Below, piece after piece: positions 24,390-36,614 of a stretch of DNA of 64,000 nt (position 1 is the stretch's first letter; each line of letters starts with the position of its first letter). The notes beneath the pieces were generated by a model. That model did not search any database, was not told where the DNA came from, and was given only the letters and a program-made list of their open reading frames with translations. Position numbers and translations under genes: made by a program. The stretch comes from Saururus chinensis (lineage: Eukaryota; Streptophyta; Magnoliopsida; Piperales; Saururaceae). The stretch covers positions 21,152,995 to 21,216,994 of the forward strand of contig CP141142.1 in assembly GCA_035235625.1 (NCBI GenBank), in the 5' to 3' direction.

Positions 24390-24590
24390 TACCTGCCTTA
24401 GAAAGTGACCTTTCGAACTTAGTAAGTCTAGCCTAAACTTTAGAAACAAGATCCGCATAAATAATGGGCTTTTCGCATGTCACCATGATCATTAGGTACT
24501 TGTCAAAATCACCCTGAACATAAAATACATCTTTCAACTTGGCAATAAGGGAACTAGATAACCCACACATCATCTTGGTTTTAGCTAAAA
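24390..24590 (-). pseudogene. unrecognised coding-like fragment
   Basis: Read on the minus strand from about 24578, a frame of some 62 codons (MMCGLSSSLIAKLKD at its start, then YVQGDFDKYLMIM) is broken by only one TAG and ends before a GTATGC splice-donor-like site. The composition looks like a real protein rather than chance AT-rich DNA. I do not recognise the family. It may be a broken host exon or an upstream exon of the MULE protease gene cut off by the inverted LTR. Confidence 0.35.
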
Positions 24591-24849
24591 CCGTTTTTTA
24601 TAAACACATGCTTGAAATTCACCAAAAGGACCTCGAAGTGTGACATAAATGACAACTTAGGCAGTTTGTAATTTCCAAATAAAATCCAGGTTATTGTGTA
24701 AAAATATCTATAATAATAAAACAAAAAATAAAACATATTACGAGGTGCGAAGAGTCTTCTTAACTATTGTTATAAAACTCGTACCGGACCGGAACCTTTA
24801 TGTGCCGGTTCCCTCAAATTACCAGGTCTGGGTCACACTTTTATTATGT

Positions 24850-24970
24850 TTAAGTAAATATTTATAAATTATTAGTAAATATACAAAAAATTATTATGAA
24901 AGGGATTCAAATTTCTCTTCTCATCTTGTACACACGACGCACCTTAACCAACTGAGCTATTATTATTTTA
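24850..24970 (-). repeat. tRNA-like SINE or tRNA-derived fragment
   Basis: On the minus strand TAGCTCAGTTGGTTAAGG (A-box-like) is followed about 40 bases later by TTTGAATCCC (B-box-like). These are the two internal RNA polymerase III promoter boxes of tRNA genes and tRNA-derived SINEs. The remainder does not fold as a tRNA, so a SINE or other tRNA-derived repeat is more likely. Confidence 0.4.
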
Positions 24971-25501
24971 TAATATGTATTATCTAATTATTATATAATT
25001 ATAAAATTTATAAAAAATATAAGTTATTTTATTTAATAATATCAAAAATAGATTAACCTCCAGTTAAACTATGGTCAAATTGGGTTAACCCGACCCGACC
25101 ACTAATTCAGCCGACTTTTAAAATACTGTTCCTAAACTCCTCTCAAATAATAAGCCAAGCGTAAATTAGCAGTTGATATCTACGTCACCTCTGGTTCTGA
25201 ACTATCAACGGCTACCTCAGTTGTCAGCATAGAAATTGATAGACGCTTGACGCGATAAGGTGGCGGCCTGATGAAGAATGATGCTATTTTGGCGTGAAGT
25301 TTCACGTGTCTAAAACCACGCCCCATGTGGTTGGGTGGGTGGCCGCGGGATGAGCGTTATTGCGGCGTGAAATTTCGTCGAAACATTGATGAGGGAGAAT
25401 TTTGACGTGTACGTCCCGGCCGGATAGCTCTTGTTGCCGCATGCTACGGACGCCATATGATAGAAATATAGGAAGCCAAGAGAGCACAACGGTAGTCTTC
25501 A
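24971..25501 (+). promoter_or_regulatory. upstream region of the ANT1-like gene
   Basis: The sequence changes from AT-rich repeat-like DNA to mixed composition at about 25140. A G-box CACGTG is at 25303-25308. Two copies of a GGCGTGAA motif (25291 and 25354) flank a CCACGCCCCATGTGG word. No strong TATA box was found; GAAATATAGG near 25463 is the best candidate. A promoter role is inferred from position. Confidence 0.35.
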
Positions 25502-28500
25502 ATGGCGGACGCCGAAAATGCTGGTCTTCGAAGTCCTTTGCTGGAGCCCTTGCGGCCTGGCACGGCTTCCTCTATCCAGACGCTGGGTAACATCATCGTG
25601 TCTGTCGTCGGCACGGGCGTCCTGGGCCTCCCTTTCGCTTTCCGCGTCGCCGGTTGGCTGGCAGGTTCTATCGGAGTCGTTGTCGCCGGAGGATTGACCT
25701 ATTACTGCATGACTCTCTTTGTTGGTTCTATTTCCTCTCCTTTTTCTCGTTCTCCCTCTACGATGAATAGCTTGATTGGCTGAAAATACTCTCTCTCTCT
25801 CTTTCTCTTCTCTCTATTGGTTTTGAAAGCTGCAATTTCGACCTTTGTTTTATGAAATGCCATGTTTTGAGTTTCAACTTTTTCCTTTTTTTCTTATACT
25901 AAGCCATAAGAATGTAAATTTTCTTGAGTAAGAAACTGAAAATGGTGTCTACAAGATTAGAGCCTGCATTCCTTGAATAGAGTTCTTAACCAATATCATT
26001 TTTCATTCTAATTTATCAAGAGACAAAAGCCATTAAATTACAATCCTAATTCTACATGATTATGGGACTTTTCTGCTCAATTTATTCAAGGATTTTCTTT
26101 TCTCTATTGCTTATTTATGGATTTTCTTGTGAAGTAACAGGTTGAATGCCGGGACAAGCTAGAATCCCAGGGATGTACGGAAGTCCGGACGTACGGAGAC
26201 ATGGGTGGCAAGGCTTTTGGGCCCGCCGGCGGTCACCTGACAGAGCTCCTCATCATTGTTTCCCAGTGCGGTGGGGCTGTGGCCTACCTTGTCTTTATTG
26301 GCCAGAACCTCTCCTCCATCTCTCACACCCTCAATTCCTCCACCTTCATCTTCCTCCTTGTCCCTGTCGAGCTTGCCCTTGCTGCCATCCGCTCCCTGGC
26401 CTCGCTTGCTCCGTTCAGTGCCTTTGCGGATGTCTGCAATGTTTTGGCCATGGCAATTGTGTTGCGGGATGACCTCCAGCTGTTTGATGGAATGTCTGAA
26501 AGGCCGGCCCTGGCCGGGGGCGTGAGTGGGCTGACGTTTGCGGCGGGGATGGCTGTGTTCTGCTTCGAGGGATTTGGGATCACGCTGGCGCTGGAGGCAT
26601 CTATGCAGCAGCGGCGGAGGTTCAGGCACGTGCTGCTGGTGGGCCTTGTTGCGGTCACCGTTGTCTACTTGTGTTTTGGGTTCTTTGGTTACTTGGCCTA
26701 TGGGGACGAAACCAAGGACATTGTCACCCTCAATCTGCCCAGTGACTGGTCTGCAATTGCGGTCAAGGTGAGGGGCCTTTTCTGTCATTCAATTCCTTTT
26801 TCTTACCTCCTTTGCTTGTGGTTTTTGTTATTTATGAGATAATAATGATTGTTTAGAATCTCTGAGCTATCAACTTATCTAGTGTTAAATGTCAATGAAA
26901 AGAAATTCATGGGTGATGTGGCTCAAATACCGTTCATAATTGAGATTGAGTATCTCGGCCAACCTTTTTTTTCATATCTTCTTGTAATGAGCCTTAATTC
27001 TTACAAAGAAGGCACTTAAAAGTTTGCTGCCAAATCTTGATTTAGATTGCAAGAATGCACACACATTACACAGGTAAATACAAATTGGATAAGAAAAAGT
27101 AAAATAAATTGAAAATAAAGATTGCATCAAACAAAGGTCTCCCTTGCATACTTTAATTATAATACACGCTTTCAAGATCATAACGATCGTAACCTACACT
27201 TACATATAATTATAAACACTACACTAACTTATATACTCTTGTAGTAGGCAATGGTGAAGACAATGGTGAGTCTAAATCTTATAGGCTAAGTATTAGACAA
27301 TAGGTTTGTGAAGACAATGGTGTTGAAAGACTCAACACTGTTAAGGCGGTAGGTCTCATTCGATAAAGCTTGTTGAGAGTTTTCCAAAGGCATCAAATAT
27401 ACATGAATCCGAACATGCATAATATATGTAAAAATGCAAAAATTAATTATCATAAAGCGTGATGTATGCATGGGATCCACAAAAAAGTTCAAAAAAATGT
27501 ACTGGATCTCATTTGGATAGAGACCGTCGAGAGCTTTCCAATGATACCAAGAACACGAGTCTGAGTATCAGAGTGCAAGATATAACCTTATAAAGTTAGA
27601 ATCTACAGAAGATAAAAAGTAGGGCCCATGTCATATCAGCAATTATTAGGTTGACATGTTGTAGCTATTTAAAAGAATCTAAGTAAATAGTTTTACTAAT
27701 ATACCCTCATATCACATACCAATTCAAACTTGAATTAATGGGCATAATAGGAAAATGTGAGGGCAATATAGGAAGTTGGGCAAAAATCTATCATCACTCA
27801 TTTTGCTTTATATTGTAGTATGATATCTCTAGAAAGAAAAACCTAACCTTTTAGATGCCAAAATTAGGACATCAGTAATTGTACCACTTCTCTTTGATAC
27901 ATGATCTCACTTGCACATCTCGTTGAACATTTCATTTTGATAATTATTCAATACATAACAAGGTAATGTATTTACCTGTATGAAGTTGCATTCTATCTGT
28001 ACATATATAATCTGGGCACATGAATTTGATAAACAGCTTATATATGGGCTAAAAATGAGGAAGCTTTTTTATTCAAAAACTGCTCATTGGTGCATCTAGT
28101 TTTCAATGAATTTGTACTTTCTATAGCTTCCTTCATACCTATGATGAATTGTTAGTAAAATTTATAAGGAAAAACTTTTTATATGATAAGTGGTTTAGTA
28201 ATTTTCAAAGGAAAACACTTTAGTTGTCACATTTCCAGTCAAACAGTGGCTTTTTGTGGAAGATTATGAGAGTGTTTAAAAAATGCTGACACACTTTATT
28301 CACTTAGGGTTATGGGTCCTTTCTATTGGTTTGTTTAGTGGTTGTGATTTTATGGATGTTGATGAAGGAAGCCATGCCTGGGTATTGGGAGCCACTATGG
28401 TTTATTCGTATTGTTAGTGCATGTATCACATCGTTATGTCAAACTCAATTTAAGACTTAGTCATCACCTCATTCCAGCTAAGATTAGCCAGCTTTATGGA

Positions 28501-31500
28501 CTCTTTTGTGGTCGGATGGAGATAGTGAATCTGTGTAAGATGAAGTGGCTTAGTAATGCAGGACAGAGTGTCAAGGATCACTGGAAGTCTAGAGATCCCA
28601 ATTGGCTAGGGGAAATTAGGGAGAAAAGTCTGAAATTGGGTTTGTGAGAGAGGAGGTTGGAGAAATGATGGTGGTAGGAAGAGGGAAAATGAATGTGAGG
28701 TGATGGGATAACTTGCTACCGGTGTCTACACTGAAAGTGGCTCTAGGAGTCTGCATCTAGAGGGTTCCTGCTGGAGTGCCCACCATAGGAAGGATAACTT
28801 CCAAAGTCTGCACCAGAAGGTCGTGAATGGAGTATGCACCGAACACAGGAGAGACTTTTCAAGCTCTCCAGAATTTCTATCTCAAATCAGTGGCTGATCC
28901 ATTCATTCAAGAAATGGAGTCCCCTAATACATTAATGACCCACCTACTACCCAACTATGGTTTTCAAAATTGATTATTCATAACAATGCATAATTTCCAG
29001 AGATATGTTTTAAAGTAACATAAGTTACTAAAGATAGAACCAACCAACTAGTCAAACTAAGTAAAAGACTGATAATCAAAGGTCATGGGCCTATAACCTA
29101 ATTATTCACCAGAAGACTTAGGTCAAATGGACCTTGGACTTGTTCCTAAATGGTTTGGGCCTGATGTCTGCACTCTTCCATGTTAGGCCCCACATGATGT
29201 CCGCATCACTTAGATTGTATATATACTTTCTAAGGGCCCTCATATGAAAATGATTTAACTAGATAGGAAAATAACTTAAGGTGCTCTGCTTTTGTCAAGA
29301 ATATATTGTGGTGAAACTAGGGGATGGAATAGAAACAGGATCCTCAAAATATATTAATCATATTGAGGTTTAGGTCAATGAGCTAGAAATTTGGACCACA
29401 AATAATCAATTGTTACTGACAAAAATACTCTGCAACAGGCTCTTAATAACGTAATTACCTGCTAAGATTTATTTTTCTGATTTAAACAAAAAAATACTCT
29501 TCTCTCTAGCAGTTTATTACACATTTATGGGCTGATTTATTAGTTAAAAATTGCAGTTTATAATTGATATGGGGTTAATTCAATCAATTATTGAGGGAAA
29601 AGTGTATATTAGATTAACTTGGATTAACCGCTGTGGATATAGTGGAAAAATGGTTGGTGAGGGAAGCAACAGGATCAGTGAAGGGCATTCAAGATAAAAA
29701 TTTAGTGAAGAATGCGACATTCTATACCCGAACACAGAACATTGGCATAAGGTGCTACTATATTAGATCACTAGTGGAGGAAGGCGCCATTAAGAGGAAA
29801 ATTTTTACAAAGAAGAAAACCGTAGATATGTTCACTAAGGTTGTATTTGGTGAGAAGCTCAGGTTTTGTGCAGCAGTGAAAACATTTCCACAATGAGCGA
29901 CAGTGACATTGATATGTCGGGCCTGAAGTGCATCAACTACAAGCAAGAAGTTGTGTTCAAGGTGGAGCACACAGGCACACGTATATATCTATTTGGAGCT
30001 AGGTACAAGGTTTTCTTTTGGGTGACTTGTTGAATTCAAATCAACTGAAATTGTTAGAATGCATTTTGGCAAACACGTATAACATCATGTGACTTGAATT
30101 GGAAAGGAGTAAAACAAGTGAAATTCTTGAACCAACATCATCTCTTATAAAAGCGAATATGGGTCTTATGGGTGAGTATGTCAGGTACCTTTTTTTGCTT
30201 TTTAGAGGAGAGGCAGTCAAAGGGTTATGGGTGTGACTTTTGTAAGGGAGAAAAGTGAGCGTTTTTTGTCTTCTTTCTTTTGAGAGCTTTCAAGTTAGGG
30301 AGAAGGGAAGAGACTCTTTGTTACCGGTTCTACTCATCGAGTGGAATTTTTTGTTGTTGTTTGTAGAGGTATAGGCATTGCCGAACCACAGGGTAAATAT
30401 CTCACTTTCTAGTTCAATTTTTCTGCTACTTGTGCATTGTTGTACTTGTTCATGTTAACAGATATGTGCTAGCACTTGTGTTCGCACACACTGTAATATC
30501 TGTTAGTTGAGGCTAGGGATGGGAAGACCTTTAGAAGCCTAACTTGTCCCATTGATGGTGCTACAGTCTGCTGGTCTCTCTTCCGTGGCGGGTCTCTTCT
30601 ATAGCTGGTCACTCTTCCGCAGTTCTGGCAGGCTACCAGCTTTTCCCTTTTGGTCTCTCTTTCATCGTGTTTGTTTCATGGGCCGTTGTGTCTAGTTCTG
30701 CCATGCGGGCAGATGTTTGCCTCTTATCTTACTTCATAAAATACTGTTGATGATGATTCTAGTCTGGAGCAAGATGTTGTTTTAAAAGGCTGAATCTGTG
30801 GAGCATGTGGTTCATGTGACTCGTGAGTTCTACTGGTTTCTGTGCAGTCTCCAAATATCACGTGATATGGCATTGGGTTGTTTGACCCAGTCCCACAACA
30901 GATAGAATGGGTGTCTGCTACTGTTTCTGGCTGCCAGTTTCATTTATCCCTACATCACTGGTTCTCAGCCTGACTGAAGTTGCTCTTGGTGTGTAGGTTT
31001 CTTTTTTGGTTATTGGATTTTTTGTTTATTTATTGGATTTTTTGTTTATTGCAGGTTATCTTCTGGTACTTGATTGCATTATTTGGTTTGTGCATTGTGC
31101 TTGATTTTGATTCTAAGTCTGATCAAGCTATTAGTGTCAGACTAAGTGATACTAATTATTCTTATTAGAGCTAATTATTCACTTGGAGCATTGCTCTGTT
31201 ATTTGCTTCAGCTGTAGACCGAGCAGCCCAATCTTGCTTCTTGTTCTTCCCCATATTTCGTCCTCCTTGTAGCTTGCAAATTTCTTGACGAAGACGCATA
31301 CTGTGGCCAGATTTCAGTTTTCATTGAACAAACTCTCGATGATGGACACATCTAGAGTTTGAGGGAGGGTGTTTGAGTATATTTTCTCCTTTTGGTCTTT
31401 CATATTTGGTTGTCCCTAGTTTTAAACTTTTACATTATAGAGGTAGTTTAGTAGGTCTCTTCTCTTTTTTGTTGGAGTTATTTCCTAGTTTAAGACTTTC

Positions 31501-32498
31501 TTGTATTAGGAGATCTGATATCTATAAATAATGATAGATCCTTCTCATCTATAAATAGACTCTATTATTAAGGAATATAATTTCTCTGATTCCTTATTTA
31601 AGCTTTTCTATCACACGTTGATGCAAAGGTATTAAATGTTATTCAATTGTACTTATTAAGATGACTTATTAGAGTCCAACAGTGTACATACTCATTTGCA
31701 TTTACATGTATATTAGGCAAATCATATATATGCAATGATGCTCATTTCAAACAAATTGTATCTATTGATATATAAAATTTTTTGTACATGATCATGGTTT
31801 GGATATCATTTTCACTTTTTGAAATGTTTTATCAAATCATGGTTGTGCTTTTACATTCAGAATCCTGCAGGTGGTAATAGCAAGGTAGCAATCAGTTAAT
31901 GCCATATGTTGTTGTTTATATCTTATATTCTATTAAATTACAGTTCATGGTAAGCTTATCATTTTAATAACTTATTCTGCATTAGAAAATTGGCAGTCAA
32001 CCTGGATGAGAAGTGGATCTTTTCGTAATCACTGACATAATATTTCCCTTCAAACTTCTATTAGCTTATGAATTTTACTGATTTTTTTTAAATTTACAGA
32101 TTGGCCTCTGCATTGGGTTACTATTTACTTTTCCAATCATGATGCACCCGGTACATGAAATTATAGAGGAAAGAGTAAGAGAAAGGCCATTGTTCCAGAA
32201 ACTTTGCGGCAATTCACATGCCATGCGGAGTATGAGTCTGTATTTTGTTCGTTCATTGGGAGTAGTGGTGCTCGCCATTGTTGCCTCCTTTATACCAGTC
32301 TTTGGTGCTTTTGTCTCGCTTGTAGGGAGCACAGTTTGTGCTCTTCTTTCCTTTGTCCTACCTGCTGCTTTTCATTTACTCTTCGTTTCTTCTTCTTTGA
32401 AGCTTTTTCAAGCAGTCTTGGATGTCATGATAATTGTTCTCGGACTAGCTTTTGCATGTTATGGAACTTATAATACAGTATCAAGAACCTATAATTGA
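25502..32498 (+). CDS. ANT1-like amino-acid transporter (AAAP/AVT family), three exons
   Basis: A proton-coupled membrane carrier, like Arabidopsis ANT1, which moves aromatic and neutral amino acids. Exons: 25502-25720, 26141-26767 and 32100-32498, all joined in phase 0 with GT-AG introns of 420 and 5332 bp. The protein is 414 aa, near the roughly 430 aa of the family. The N-terminal tail contains a short dileucine-like SPLLEPL, then the family signature TLGNIIVSVVGTGVLGLPFAF at residues 27-47, CRDKLES at the start of exon 2, CFEGFGITLALE, GYLAYGD, TLNLPSDWSAIA, then FTFPIMMHP in exon 3 and a final membrane pair ending GTYNTVSRTYN. About 10-11 membrane helices are visible. There is no stop or frameshift. 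The start ATG is the first in frame. Exons 1 and 2 are GC-rich, unlike the surroundings. This is the only apparently intact host gene here. Confidence 0.9.
29630..29896 (+). pseudogene. Ty1/copia RNase H end fragment
   Basis: A short frame contains NATFYTRTQNIGIRCYYIR, then LVEEGAI and VDMFTKV, the pattern at the C-terminal end of copia polyproteins (typically ...RTKHI...RYHFIRE...ADMLTK). Only the last ~60 residues remain. The upstream domains are absent or unrecognisable, so this is an inactive relic within intron 2. Confidence 0.7.
31370..31615 (+). repeat. probable short copia LTR
   Basis: A purine tract GAGGGAGGG directly precedes TGTTTGAGTATA, as at copia 3' LTRs. The stretch has a TATAAATA word near 31523 and ends TATCACA at 31615. 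It is followed by unrelated DNA. No partner LTR was found, so the borders are tentative. Confidence 0.45.
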
Positions 32499-32985
32499 TT
32501 TTAGAGTGTTTTTCATATTACTTGCCTAATATACAAATATTCTATATACTCGGGTTTTATAAAAAATATTCATAGAACTTGGGTTTATACAATATTTAAA
32601 AAAATTAGACCAAAATATCCTTATAATAAGGGTTAGGGTTTAAAATCATGTAAAACAGTTGTGACGACATATAAACAAATAAGAGATTGGAGCTTAGTGA
32701 CGATTTGTGATTTTTATTAATAATAAATTTTAATTTCTATTCGGTGATTGTTAGCGTCCTTCACTTTATTCGCGATCATTTTTCTTTAATTTTTATCCAA
32801 ATTTTTTTAACCACATAAATTATTTATCCCTATAAAGGAGATCAAGATAACACTGTAACTCCAAAAATGAATCTTGAAGGACTATTCAAGAAGAACAAGG
32901 ATATATAAGAATTGACACTGTATAATAGGATCTTAGAGGTTTATATCCCTGACTTCATGAACTGTATCAATAACAAATATTGGTG
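32499..32985. other. 3' flank of the ANT1-like gene
   Basis: AT-rich sequence with no coding domain; presumably holds the 3' untranslated region and polyadenylation signals, for which AATAAA-like words near 32720 are candidates. Confidence 0.3.
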
Positions 32986-33870
32986 AATATTGTGTTATCG
33001 ATAACATGTTATGATAAATATCGTGTTATCGATAACACGTTATGATAAATATCGTGTTAATAATACATTATGACAAATATTATGTTATCGATAACACGCT
33101 AGGGCGAATATCGTGTTATCGGTAACACGTTATGCCAAATATTGTGTTATCCATAACACACTTTTAAATATCGTGTTATTAATAATATGTTATGTGCGAA
33201 TATCGTGTTATTGATAATACACTATACCAAATATCGTGTTATTGATAATACACTTTGGCAAATATTGTATATGCGATATAGAGGATATTGTAGTATATTG
33301 TATTATTAATAACATGTATTGTTAGCATATCGTGTTATCGATAACACGCTATGACAAATATCATATTATATTATATGCGATATAAAAGAAAATAAATAAT
33401 ATGTCTTATTGGCATATCGTGTTATCGATAACATGTTATAGCGAATATCGTGTTATTGATAATGCTCTATAGCGTATATCGTGTTATCGATAACACGCTT
33501 TGGCGAATATCGTATTATCATATATTCGATATAGAGGATATTGTAGCATATTGTATTATCAATAATACGCATTGTTGGCATATCGTGCTATTGATAATAA
33601 GTTATGGTGAATATTATGTTATCGATAACACACTTTGGCAAATATCGTATTATCATATATACGATATAGATGATATCGTAGCATATTGTATTATCAATAA
33701 CACACATTGTTGGCATATCGTGTTATTAATAACATGCATTATTGGCATATCGTGTTATTGATAACATGTTATGGTGAATATTGTGTTATCAATAATACGC
33801 TATGACGAATATCGTGTTATCATAAATGCGATATAAAGGGTATCATATTATAAGTTGTCGGCTCAAAGAA
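32986..33870. repeat. array of palindrome-core tandem repeats
   Basis: About 25 imperfect units of roughly 31-35 bp have the core ATATCGTGTTATCGATAACAC, in which GTGTTATCGATAACAC is a perfect 16-bp palindrome. A longer unit beginning near CTTTGGCGAATATCG and including GATATAGAGGATATTGTAGCATATTG recurs at about 33245, 33490 and 33624, giving higher-order structure. It starts about 490 bases past the transporter stop codon. Ordinary tandem slippage explains arrays, but the repeated palindrome is unusual. Confidence 0.9.
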
Positions 33871-35491
33871 TACATACCATATTATCAATAATACATTTTA
33901 TTGACATATTGTGTAATTGTATATGCATTATGAATTAAGTGTTGGGCACGGACTATGCAGAGAGAGATCTTTAGTCCATTTAGTGGGAGCCATCTTCTTG
34001 TTCTCGCATTCTCAGAAGTCTCGTGAGTCATGCAGAGTAGATGTACTCCACCCGATTTGCTTCGAATTTGTTGTATTCCCAAAAAAATTTTCTTTTTGCG
34101 GCGTCTAATCCTTATTTATGGCAAGTCTCCGGAGTCATTCATTTCATTCTAAATACAACCCAATTTTTCAGATTATCAGAACAATCTGTTTGTTGTAATT
34201 CAGTAAGCACTAAAGTGACTACCTTTGATTCCTCGTTTTGAATTATGCTATTTTCATGTTTTTTTTAACTAGGAACCAGTTTTTGGATTGAAATTGGGAG
34301 GTGGCTTGATTATGGTTTATTCTCTGGAACACAAGATTGAGAAGGAGAAATTTTTTACTTTCTATTGATCATCTTTAAGTTAGTGTTTTGTTTTCTGTAT
34401 GTTATATGTTTTGATTTTTCTCATACAAATTTATACCATCGTCTGTAACATCACCAATAATGAGTAAAGAACTTGGGTATGGGTTTATTTGTGACCTAAT
34501 GGTATATTTCTCCTAAACCAGGTCATATGGGATTAAGTGTTAAAATTTAGAGAATATGAAATATTTGTATATCTAGCCAGGTAATATAGAAAAAAACTCT
34601 TGATTTTAATTTGGGCAGCCTACATGGTGGTTGTTTGTTTATAGGAATGTGTCTTTTAACATTACCTAGCAAATTTCTTTATTTTTTCCTTTTTTTATCT
34701 TTAAATGTTTGAATTTAATGAGTAGATTGAGAGAGGATGATGGATGTAGAGTATCATAAAACAACTATATGAAGGTGTAAATGAAGAAGCTATAGAAAAA
34801 CTTTGAGGATCAGTAGACCAGCAAGAAGCCACCTATAAAATTGCAAAAGCAATTGAAGATTTGGAACTAAATTGTCAATAAGTAGATGCGCCTTGATTAT
34901 ATATTGAGATGATTGTTGTCATGTTTATGTTATCATGTTATCATGTTTATAATTCTAATATCATACCAAGAGTCAAAATCCAGGCCGTGAGATTCATATC
35001 ATTCCGTCTTCCACACATTAGTCCAAATGTGCCACATCATCAAGTTAAAATGACATTAACGTATTGAAATAACATCACAATTGAACAAATAAAATAAATT
35101 TTAATGCCTCTTAATATTATGAATTACATCCTACTGATTGTATTAATCATAAAGAGATATAAACTCCAACAAATTACATTTTCATAATTCTAATTTGGGA
35201 TTTTGAATGCTAACACTTAATCAAAGAACTAATCTGATTATTATTTTGAGTCAATCTTTATTTAGACCAATCATGACACCTATTACTAAAAGACCAAATT
35301 ACCCCTATGCTATTTAAAGGAAACCAAAGCATTCCCCATTTCTAATTTAATCTCATTTGGAGTTTGGACTCTCTTATGGATTCACAACAATGGCATCTCT
35401 CCCTTACCTCCAATGGCACCCCCTTGCTCACCTACCTCCTTCAATTAGGTGTCAACACCACTCTGACCTCCTATGGGTCGGCCATATGAGG
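33871..35491. other. AT-rich intergenic stretch
   Basis: No convincing gene was found. A short protein-like frame near 34745-34880, with one stop, was seen but not identified. Confidence 0.4.
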
Positions 35492-36614
35492 TGTCTTAGC
35501 TTATTTTGGTGATCAAAATAGTGTCAATGATGTGTATTTTTTAGTTAAAGTATTAGTGAAGATCACATAGTGAGGATAAAGCATAACAACATACTCAAGA
35601 AGTAGTTTTTTCAGGTAAACACACACACACACAAAAGGAGTGATGAGAACATTATGTTATAGTATGGGTGAGTGTAGGAGACAAATGGACAAGAATTTAC
35701 AAAAGAGTGATTTTTGTTCATCAGTGATCGATCACTTTTAAATGTCTAATCGATCAACCTTCAGTGAATTTCATAAGGTTCTTTAGGACATTGAACGGTC
35801 AATTGTTGGGTGGTGAGATCGATTGAAGGTAGTCTCATATGATTCTAGAATAGTCAATCGATCATTATTCCATATGATTGATCGTTTGCAAGTCTACATG
35901 CAAACAATACAAGGAATAATCAATGCCTTGTGGAATGATTGATTGGTGAAGTGTGTAGTTTCTTGAAATAGGCTATTATGAATAAAATTAGGTTCCTATT
36001 CAAGGTATAACTCCTTAACTGACTTGGGGGTCTATAAAAAGAAGTTGTGAACATGAGAAGAGGGAGATAAAGTATTAAAAAACCTAGAGAAAAAGTGTAA
36101 AACATTTCTAAAAACTTGAGGAGTGAAGTAACTTCCTTGCCCAAGAGACTTTGATTGAAAAATCAAAAGAATAGTTAGAATTCATGTCTAACCCTTAGCT
36201 TAATGTATTAGTTGATGAAAAGTACATACACTTGAAGGCCAAAGTGTTTGCTTGAAGAATTTTTGAGAAGATCAAAGAAGGAGATCATTCATGTTAAATG
36301 AGTTGTAGTGAATATCAAGAACTATTACAAGCAATCAAGGCAGAGAAGACCATGTTGATGGAAGCAAACAACTAGGGAAGTGATATAAGAGTTTAGAGTG
36401 GTGTTGGAGCCAACCAAGAAAAGACAAGGATTTTTCATTGTAAACCAGTAACTTTGTATCTTTGAATACAATAGTACATACTTTGGTTTTTCTGGATGAG
36501 AGTTGTCATGCAAATTTTTTTTGTGTTTTTATTTGCTTCGGTTTATATGATTCACTAGATACAGAAATTTGTTGATGCCTTGGGATAGAAAAATATATTT
36601 TTGATTTTAGATGA
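35492..36614 (+). repeat. SIRE-like copia LTR relic, left part
   Basis: It opens TGTCTTAGCTTATTTTGG at 35492 and carries several ATCGATC and GATTGATTGG words (35730-35950), a feature shared with the relics at 38700-40140, 60600-60960 and 63400-63600. The 3' border is unclear and the hAT element at 36623 interrupts the following DNA. Confidence 0.4.

Larger units (their letters stand above)
26768..32099 (+). other. 5.3-kb intron 2 of the ANT1-like gene
   Basis: The intron runs from GTGAGG to TTTACAG. It is AT-rich and contains copia-type debris (29630-29880 and 31370-31615). The expansion of the gene from about 1.6 to 7 kb appears due to such insertions. No other conserved exon was found in it. 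Confidence 0.85.

Noticed and set aside
24930..24970. Genuine tRNA gene
   Set aside because: Only A- and B-box-like words are present; acceptor and anticodon stems do not pair.
26159..26788. 209-aa minus-strand frame opposite transporter exon 2
   Set aside because: Shadow of the real exon; hydrophilic, no domain, and the plus strand matches a known family with correct splice sites.
28411..28647. 78-aa frame in intron 2 as an extra transporter exon
   Set aside because: It has no similarity to the family, exons 2 and 3 join perfectly without it, and it lacks splice sites in a fitting phase.
32986..33870. Replication-origin iterons or a virus-derived repeat
   Set aside because: No replication or viral gene is nearby and the surrounding DNA is plainly plant; the palindromes alone do not support it.
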